Origin: Candidatus Hermodarchaeota archaeon
GTDB taxonomy: Archaea > Asgardarchaeota > Hermodarchaeia > Hermodarchaeales > Hermodarchaeaceae
Length of the DNA stretch: 5,832 bases
Direction of reading: 5' to 3'
Assembly (NCBI GenBank): GCA_016840595.1
Contig: JAEOSA010000129.1
Location: forward strand, 1 to 5,832
Within the stretch, counting starts at the first letter, position 1. Each line of letters opens with the position of its first letter. A model generated the notes under the pieces. That model saw only the letters and a program-made list of their open reading frames with translations, was not told the DNA's origin and did not search any database. Shown piece after piece: positions 1 to 4,284 of the stretch. The translations under genes were made by a program, and so were the position numbers.

Positions 1-865
1 CTTCGTTCACCATATACTGGGCTATTGGTCTAGCAGGTCCAATGACGGCTTGAAATGCGCTAACTGGAAAGTCTAGCGTTTTCATGGTATCACGGAGAAC
101 ATAGGCAAGTTCCATATTTGTCAATGGCATCCGGGCAGGAGTTCGGGTTACATTTGCGTTCCCAGCATAGTAGGAACTTACAATCGCAGTAAATCCAAGG
201 CCTAATGCTGCGTTGTAAGGTGGGAAAATACCGACTGCACCGAAGGGATACCTTGTTAGAATGGTTCTCTCACCCTCGATGGAACAGGGGATTTCTTTTG
301 GGCCTAATCGTTCAGTAATGAAATCTGCTTTTTCTTTGCAAAGCGTTTTGAAAACTTTTGTTGTCTGCCAGTCAAATAGTTTGACAGGTGTCCCCTCCAC
401 AATTCCAATTTTCTTAAACTCTTCATAATGGTTCCACATGAAATCATGTAATGAGAGTATGCTTTCCATTCGGTCCTGAAGGCTCAATCCTTTCCCATTT
501 TCATCGAGTTCACGGTGCATTAATCCACGAATTTGGGCTGCTTCTTCACAAGCCTCAGCGGTCTCTTTCACTCCCCCAATGGCATACTCAGCAAAAATAA
601 TCTCATCAATTTCTTCCTTCTTTGCTTTGGGGTACCCATGGACACGAATGTGATCTTTGAGCAAACGAATTTCAGGAATTTTTTCTGGTAGCATTCCAGT
701 GAAGTATCGTGCCGCAAATTGATTCAGCGAACTCTGATCCCTTAATGCCATCGCAAAGAGAATCCGGGGGTCACCAATTGCTTTATTCATGTCAGGAAAT
801 TTTCCAATACGTCCCTTCTCGGGTTTGGATATTTCACCCTTAATCAGATGCCCAAAGAATCGCAT
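1..865 (-). CDS. Aldehyde dehydrogenase superfamily protein, N-terminal part (truncated by window edge)
   Basis: Reading leftwards from the ATG at 865-863, the frame is open for 288 codons to the window edge, so the C-terminus, including any catalytic Cys, lies outside. Residues about 205-285 match the ALDH NAD(P)-binding region: YPFGAVGIFPPYN (206-218) corresponds to the family's P-x-G-x-V-x-x-I-x-P-W-N, followed by AGNANVTRTPARMPLT (234-249), the counterpart of AGN-x-V-x-x-K-P-S-E-x-x-P. The family would oxidise an aldehyde, or reduce an acyl group, with NAD(P) in the cytoplasm. Two oddities are visible. The conserved Asn falls near residue 218 rather than about 170, so the N-terminus is about 50 residues longer than in classical ALDHs. 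The cofactor-binding Lys is Arg (R241) and PWN is PYN. No signal peptide or membrane segment is seen. The start is supported by AGAAGGTG seven bases upstream. ALDH fold: fairly sure. Substrate, and whether it acts as dehydrogenase or acyl-CoA reductase: unknown. Confidence 0.82.
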   Translation of the reverse strand, partial: MRFFGHLIKGEISKPEKGRIGKFPDMNKAIGDPRILFAMALRDQSSLNQFAARYFTGMLPEKIPEIRLLKDHIRVHGYPKAKKEEIDEIIFAEYAIGGVKETAEACEEAAQIRGLMHRELDENGKGLSLQDRMESILSLHDFMWNHYEEFKKIGIVEGTPVKLFDWQTTKVFKTLCKEKADFITERLGPKEIPCSIEGERTILTRYPFGAVGIFPPYNAALGLGFTAIVSSYYAGNANVTRTPARMPLTNMELAYVLRDTMKTLDFPVSAFQAVIGPARPIAQYMVNE

Positions 866-872
866 GAAATAA

Positions 873-880
873 CACCTTCT
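873..880 (-). promoter_or_regulatory. Shine-Dalgarno site of the ALDH-like gene
   Basis: On the minus strand this reads AGAAGGTG, seven bases before the ATG at 865. It contains the GGTG core that pairs with the archaeal 16S rRNA tail and is the main reason for choosing this start. Confidence 0.6.
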
Positions 881-899
881 AATTTTTAGTGGATATTCG

Positions 900-918
900 C
901 GAGCTTAGTAGAAGCTCG
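900..918. promoter_or_regulatory. Perfect palindrome upstream of the ALDH-like gene (candidate operator or leader hairpin)
   Basis: CGAGCTT and AAGCTCG form a perfect 7-bp inverted repeat around the 5-base centre AGTAG. It begins 35 bases upstream of the ALDH-like start codon. The length and symmetry suit a dimeric repressor site. If the TATA-like box at 930-940 is used, transcription would begin near 910, inside this repeat, where a bound repressor would block initiation. It could instead be an RNA hairpin in the leader or a left-end hairpin of the neighbouring insertion sequence. The symmetry is seen directly; the role is inferred. Confidence 0.4.
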
Positions 919-929
919 AGGGTACCTGC

Positions 930-940
930 TATTAAAAAAC
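930..940 (-). promoter_or_regulatory. Possible TATA box for the ALDH-like gene
   Basis: The minus strand reads GTTTTTTAATA here, an A/T-rich run resembling archaeal TATA boxes, about 70 bases before the start codon. A start site 25 bases downstream would give a leader of roughly 45 bases. No clear purine-rich BRE is seen next to it, so this is weak. Confidence 0.25.
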
Positions 941-989
941 TATCTAGGAAGACCACTGACTTCGGTCGATGGATGAATTGGATTTTGAC

Positions 990-1015
990 GAGTTTTTAGG
1001 ATAAGCTGTAAACTC
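990..1015 (+). repeat. Possible left-end hairpin of the insertion sequence
   Basis: GAGTTT (990-995) is the reverse complement of AAACTC (1010-1015), giving a 6-bp stem with a 14-base loop just before the tnpB start. IS200/IS605 elements carry subterminal hairpins at both ends, and this is the closest candidate on the left. The stem is short and the loop long, so chance pairing is quite possible. The true left boundary could lie anywhere in about 920-1020. Confidence 0.25.
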
Positions 1016-1021
1016 ACTGGT

Positions 1022-2059
1022 ATGCAAATGAGATTGACCGTCAAATGCGGCGTTGTCAGACTCACTAAGAGAAAGAGATCAGCCTTGGAAACTGAATATG
1101 ACAACCTCCAACGATTCCTTCGGGGCGAAAGGGATGTTAAGCTCTATTCGGCCAATCGTCAACAAGCTGAATGATACTACACACGACCAAAACGGGATAA
1201 GGAGTATCCGCTTTCACTCAGAAAAGATCTCATTGACCTACACAAGGCAAAGACCTTCTGGTTCCTCCGAGTCCGGGTACATGGTATAAGAGGAGGAATC
1301 AGGATCCCCATAATCCCACACCGAACCTTTCCCAAGACCGCGGAATTAGGGGAGAGCAAACTCTTTCGGAGACATGGGAGGTTCTACGTGAACTTGGTGT
1401 TCACGTTTGAGGCCCCACCTCTTCACAGGGGCACCTCAGTGATCGGTGTTGACTTGGGTGAGCGCATTATGGCAGCAACGGTGCTGCTGCAAAACAGTTG
1501 CGTTAAACGACCCAGGTTTCTCGGTCGAGAGGTGAGAGGTATCAGACGGCATCATGCATGGTTACGTCGACGGTTACAAGAACGAGGGCTCAAGCAGGTT
1601 GCCAAGCGAATTGGTGACCGGGAGAAACGGCGAGTTAATGCCGTCCTCCACAAAATAAGCAAGGAGATAGTGGAGATGGCTGATAAGGCCAGGTCATGGA
1701 TTGCGATTGGTGATCTTACTGGTATCAGGGAAAGCGCTGAGAAGAAGGGAAAACGGATGCGGAGAATCGTTAGTACTATGCCGTTCTGGAGGCTGACACA
1801 GATGATAATCTATAAGGCAATGATGCGTGGCATCCCAGTAGTCTTGGTGAATGAGGCGTATACTAGTGTCACCTGTCACGTGTGTGGTCGACGTGGTTTG
1901 CGTCCAACTCAGGCAAGGTTTCGGTGTCCAGAATGTGGAGAGTTCAATGCTGACCTTAATGGTGCAATTAATATCGCTCGTAAAGTCGAGAGGCACCTTG
2001 GCTATATGCCATTGTGTGGGGCCACCTGTGAACCGGCCCTTGACTGTGCAACTGCATAG
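1022..2059 (+). pseudogene. tnpB: TnpB (IS605 OrfB) RNA-guided nuclease gene interrupted by one in-frame TGA
   Basis: From ATG 1022 the frame codes 50 residues, meets TGA at 1172-1174, then continues in the same frame without another stop to TAG at 2057-2059. This gives 345 sense positions if the stop is ignored, short for TnpB. Family features: RuvC-I IGVDLG with D144; RuvC-II region AIGDLTGIRE (229-238); EAYTS followed by CxxC (C285, C288) and CPEC (C302, C305), a zinc ribbon; RuvC-III FNADLNGAINIA with D311. Intact TnpB is an omega-RNA-guided DNA nuclease that helps its element persist. Here the usual RuvC-II Glu (IEDL) is Gly (IGDL, G230), while a Glu at 278 lies about 48 residues later, as described for TnpB/Fanzor proteins with a rearranged active site. 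One C-to-T change at an Arg CGA, or a changed Trp TGG, would explain the stop. Re-start at GTG 1388 could give a 223-residue RuvC-plus-zinc-ribbon fragment. Confidence 0.85.
1376..1382 (+). promoter_or_regulatory. Internal Shine-Dalgarno-like site before in-frame GTG 1388 of tnpB
   Basis: GGGAGGT ends five bases before the in-frame GTG at 1388, and its GGAGGT core is complementary to the 16S rRNA tail. It could allow translation of the tnpB part downstream of the nonsense codon. However, the same bases encode a G-R-F stretch typical of TnpB, so the match may be coincidental. Confidence 0.3.
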
Positions 2060-2105
2060 AAGCCCCGTCTTCAGACGATGGCAGTTCACGCCTATCACTT
2101 ACTCA
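1950..2105 (+). ncRNA. Likely omega-RNA (reRNA) region at the tnpB 3' end and right end
   Basis: In this family the guide RNA scaffold is made from the 3' end of tnpB and the right end, and the guide is the flanking sequence just past the element boundary. By analogy the scaffold would end at 2089 and the guide would begin GCCTATCACTTACTC at 2090. Both limits here are inferred from family behaviour; only the right-end hairpin is seen directly. Whether it is still transcribed is unknown, and its partner protein is interrupted. Confidence 0.35.
2062..2089 (+). repeat. Right-end hairpin and terminus of the IS605-type element
   Basis: CGTCT (2066-2070) pairs with AGACG (2073-2077) across a TC loop, and GCC (2062-2064) pairs with GGC (2080-2082), with C2065 facing A2078-T2079 as an internal loop. 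The sequence then runs to TTCAC, a typical right-terminal string for this group. It begins three bases after the tnpB stop. An uninterrupted stem would need GGGGC where GATGGC is found, so the stem looks mutated. Confidence 0.6.
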
Positions 2106-2111
2106 AAAATT

Positions 2112-2129
2112 TTGTTTTCATGAGAACAA
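2112..2129. promoter_or_regulatory. 18-bp imperfect palindrome next to the TATA-like box (candidate operator)
   Basis: TTGTTTTCATGAGAACAA is symmetric about 2120/2121 with eight of nine pairs matching; the exception is T2117 against G2124. It stops two bases before the TATA-like box at 2131, where the BRE and TFB contacts would fall, so a bound dimer would be expected to interfere with initiation of the fusion gene. It has no loop, so it resembles a protein site more than an RNA hairpin. It does not resemble the palindrome at 900-918, which suggests different regulators. Confidence 0.4.
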
Positions 2130-2130
2130 C

Positions 2131-2140
2131 TATAATTAAA
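2131..2140 (+). promoter_or_regulatory. TATA-like box for the acyl-CoA dehydrogenase fusion gene
   Basis: TATAATTAAA lies about 62 bases before the ATG at 2198. A start site about 25 bases downstream would fall near 2160 and give a leader of roughly 35-40 bases containing the Shine-Dalgarno site. It lies outside the insertion sequence, so the gene probably kept its own promoter. Confidence 0.4.
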
Positions 2141-2183
2141 GAACAGAGTTATCCTAGCGGTCCATTGAAAATTCCTACTTGAC

Positions 2184-2189
2184 GGGTGG
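2184..2189 (+). promoter_or_regulatory. Shine-Dalgarno site that favours ATG 2198 over GTG 2186
   Basis: GGGTGG, followed by AATC, resembles the archaeal consensus GGAGGTGATC and ends eight bases before ATG 2198. The in-frame GTG at 2186 lies inside this site, so it cannot use it; the ATG is therefore preferred. Confidence 0.55.
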
Positions 2190-2197
2190 AATCTGAA

Positions 2198-4228
2198 ATG
2201 CCACTTACCAATGATGATGAACTAATTTACACACACGACGAACTTGCGTTTCGTGCCCATGTGCGTGAATTTGTTAACCGTGAAATCACCCCTGTCGTAA
2301 AGCAGATTGAAGAACGGGATTTTGATTATCGTGGGTTTTTCAACAAAATGGCTGATGCTGGGTTCTCAGGGTTGCTACTGCCAGAAACGTACGGAGGCTC
2401 TGATAAGTCCTTGATGCATCAGCTGATCGCTGGTGAAGAGCTCTCGGCGGTATCGCCATCTGCATTAATGATGTTCGGAGCTAGTTGTATGCTAAGTGCC
2501 ATTCCAATCCTCCGGTTTGGCTCAGAAGAGCAGAAACAGCGATATCTTGTTCCTTTAGCTAAAGGTGAATCGATTGGAGCGTTAGCAATTACGGAACCTG
2601 CTGTGGGTAGCGATACAGCTGGCATGGAAACTCGTGCTGTTTGGAACGAAAAGGAGCAATGCTGGATTCTCAACGGTGAAAAACGGTATATCACCAATGG
2701 TAGTATCGCTGACCAAATAGTTGTTTTTGCCATCACAGATCCCAAGGTGGACAGCAAAAGTGGAATGTCTGCATTCATTATCGAATCATCCTGGAAAGGC
2801 TTCTCTGTAGAAAGAGATTATTCTTTGATGGGTCGGGGCGGAGTTTATGCATCACATATCCGCTTTGAAAACATGAAAGTGCCCAAAGAAAATCTTCTCG
2901 GTAAACTCAACCAAGGCTTTCTCATCCTGATGGATGAATTAGATACAGAAAGGATTGGAATAGCTGCTGAAGCTCTCGGGTGTATGCGAACCCCCTTCGA
3001 GATTGCAGTCGATTATTCACAAAAACGTGTTCAATTTGACCAACCTATTTCACGGTTCGAGGGAATATCTTTCAAAATTGCTGATATGGCCACCAAAATG
3101 CGTGCTGCCCGGCTCTTAGTAGTAACTGCCGCTCGTATGGTGGATCAAGGACTTCCCTGCACCAAGGAAGCCACTATGGCGAAACTCTTTGCTACTGAAG
3201 CGGCTTTAGAAGTATGTGACCTTGCTATCCAAATCTGCGGGGGAGCAGGATATGTCAAAGACTACTTCCCACTGGAGCAGTTTTATCGCGATGCTCGTCT
3301 CGGAACCATCGGTGGTGGAACCTCCGAAATCATGCGGTTTCTAATTCAACGTGAAGTGTATATTGAAGACAAACGAAGTAAAGCCCTCGCAAAGGTAAAG
3401 CTAGACGTTGAAGAGCTAGAATTCGACACACTCATGACTGCAATTCCGAATGGATTTCGACCAGAACGCGCAGAAGATGTGACTGCAAAAATACAATTTC
3501 TTTTCGATGACCAAAACCCTTGGCTGCTATCAATCAAGGATCAAAAATGTAGTATCAAAAAGAATCAAATCAAAAACCCAACAATTATCGTGAAAACTGA
3601 CTCCAATACATGGCGAAGCATCCTTCTAGGGAAGCTTGATGCTATGCAAGCAATGACGACAAGTAAAATCACTATTGACACCGATGATATGGATTTGTTA
3701 TTGAAATTTGTACGCATGTTTCGATTCACACCAGAAATCCTCCAGCAGGTCACTGTTGAAACCACCTCTTCTCTCAAGAAACCGGAAAAGAGTGAAGCAA
3801 AGTTTCAGCTCGGAAAAAGCCTGAATGAAATTCAAATCGGGGAGAAGGCACAAGGATCTATGAAGGTAACAGCTGAGCATATTGAATTGTACGCCAAAGT
3901 GTCCGGTGACTATAATCCCCTTCATTTCAACGACGAATATGCTGCCACTACAATCTTTGGACGACGAATCGCCCATGGTCCCATTGGAGGCGCGTTAGTC
4001 GCTCAAGTCATCGGTATGCAATTACCGGGACTAGGAACACTAGCTTACAATATGAAAGTGAATTTCACGGCTCCCGTTTATCCAGGTGATGAAATCACTG
4101 CCGAAGTCGAAGCCACAGAAAAAATGCTAAAGAAAAACCTTCTCCGACTCAGTTTCAGTGTGGTAAATCAAAATGGACAAGAAGTGATGAACGGCTACGC
4201 CAATGTTCTTCCACCACTCAAAGAGTAG
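2198..4228 (+). CDS. Trifunctional fusion: acyl-CoA dehydrogenase, SCP2 domain and MaoC-type (R)-enoyl-CoA hydratase
   Basis: 676 residues from ATG 2198 (680 from GTG 2186). Residues about 5-390 are a complete FAD-dependent acyl-CoA dehydrogenase: signature 1 AITEPAVGSDTAG (130-142), NGEKRYITNG (159-168), signature 2 QICGGAGY (345-352) and the C-terminal GGGTSEIMRFLIQRE. The MCAD-type catalytic Glu is Gly (G373), but E251 in LDTERIGIA matches the Glu used by isovaleryl- and long-chain acyl-CoA dehydrogenases, so the active site looks intact. Residues about 408-511 resemble an SCP2 lipid-binding domain (AIPNGFRPERAEDVTAKIQF, PWLLSI, then TWRSILLGK with an acidic loop). After a Lys/Glu-rich linker (about 522-536), residues about 537-674 are a single hot-dog MaoC hydratase with the YAKVSGDYNPLHFN motif (catalytic D571, H576) and IAHGP. 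It should convert acyl-CoA to trans-2-enoyl-CoA and then to (3R)-hydroxyacyl-CoA in the cytoplasm. A FAD-reduced ETF acceptor is expected from the family but not seen here. Chain length is unknown. Confidence 0.9.
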   Translation: MPLTNDDELIYTHDELAFRAHVREFVNREITPVVKQIEERDFDYRGFFNKMADAGFSGLLLPETYGGSDKSLMHQLIAGEELSAVSPSALMMFGASCMLSAIPILRFGSEEQKQRYLVPLAKGESIGALAITEPAVGSDTAGMETRAVWNEKEQCWILNGEKRYITNGSIADQIVVFAITDPKVDSKSGMSAFIIESSWKGFSVERDYSLMGRGGVYASHIRFENMKVPKENLLGKLNQGFLILMDELDTERIGIAAEALGCMRTPFEIAVDYSQKRVQFDQPISRFEGISFKIADMATKMRAARLLVVTAARMVDQGLPCTKEATMAKLFATEAALEVCDLAIQICGGAGYVKDYFPLEQFYRDARLGTIGGGTSEIMRFLIQREVYIEDKRSKALAKVKLDVEELEFDTLMTAIPNGFRPERAEDVTAKIQFLFDDQNPWLLSIKDQKCSIKKNQIKNPTIIVKTDSNTWRSILLGKLDAMQAMTTSKITIDTDDMDLLLKFVRMFRFTPEILQQVTVETTSSLKKPEKSEAKFQLGKSLNEIQIGEKAQGSMKVTAEHIELYAKVSGDYNPLHFNDEYAATTIFGRRIAHGPIGGALVAQVIGMQLPGLGTLAYNMKVNFTAPVYPGDEITAEVEATEKMLKKNLLRLSFSVVNQNGQEVMNGYANVLPPLKE

Positions 4229-4284
4229 AATCGGTTTTAACGGAATCTACACACGAAAAACCCTGTTCTAATCCGAAAATGCAA
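4229..4284. terminator. Convergent intergenic gap with weak T-rich termination signals on both strands
   Basis: Only 56 bases separate the stop codons of the fusion gene and the AOR gene. The plus strand has TTTT at 4235-4238 soon after the fusion stop; the minus strand has a T5 run opposite 4256-4260, after the AOR stop. Archaeal termination often uses short T runs without a hairpin. No convincing stem-loop is seen. The two transcripts probably overlap at their 3' ends. Confidence 0.3.

Larger units (their letters stand above)
990..2089 (+). mobile_element. IS200/IS605-family element carrying tnpB only (IS1341-like), probably decayed
   Basis: A lone tnpB-type gene is followed by a right-end hairpin and a TTCAC end (2085-2089). 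There is no Y1 transposase (tnpA) beside it, which is the IS1341-like arrangement; such copies depend on a TnpA supplied elsewhere. Members of this family have no terminal inverted repeats and make no target duplication, so the ends must be judged from hairpins. The right end is reasonably placed; the left end is a guess. The element sits between two divergent metabolic genes. The internal stop in tnpB and the damaged right stem suggest it is no longer maintained. Confidence 0.65.

Noticed and set aside
1172..1174. UGA recoded as selenocysteine or Trp
   Set aside because: The three other genes contain no in-frame TGA, the site is not a known conserved Cys in TnpB, and a simple CGA-to-TGA transition explains it. 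Not strictly excluded.
1053..1289. 78-codon plus-strand open frame
   Set aside because: It lies out of frame within the tnpB frame (1022-2059), whose translation is clearly TnpB-like; this frame shows no recognisable family features.
1388..2059. TnpB acting as a nuclease-dead guided repressor (TldR-like)
   Set aside because: Both RuvC Asp residues and a relocated Glu are present, so the ancestral protein was probably catalytic; the present copy is interrupted.
1694..2098. 134-codon minus-strand open frame
   Set aside because: Antisense to the RuvC and zinc-ribbon part of tnpB, with no recognisable domain; a shadow of the coding strand.
1851..2123. 90-codon plus-strand open frame running past the element's right end
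   Set aside because: Overlaps tnpB in another frame and crosses the right-end hairpin; its residues look like frame-shifted zinc-ribbon coding.
3316..3345. ACAD domain inactive because the MCAD-type Glu is Gly
   Set aside because: E251 occupies the alternative catalytic position used by isovaleryl- and long-chain acyl-CoA dehydrogenases.
2419..3976. Several minus-strand open frames opposite the fusion gene
   Set aside because: All lie inside a strongly supported coding region and show no domain or ribosome-binding support.
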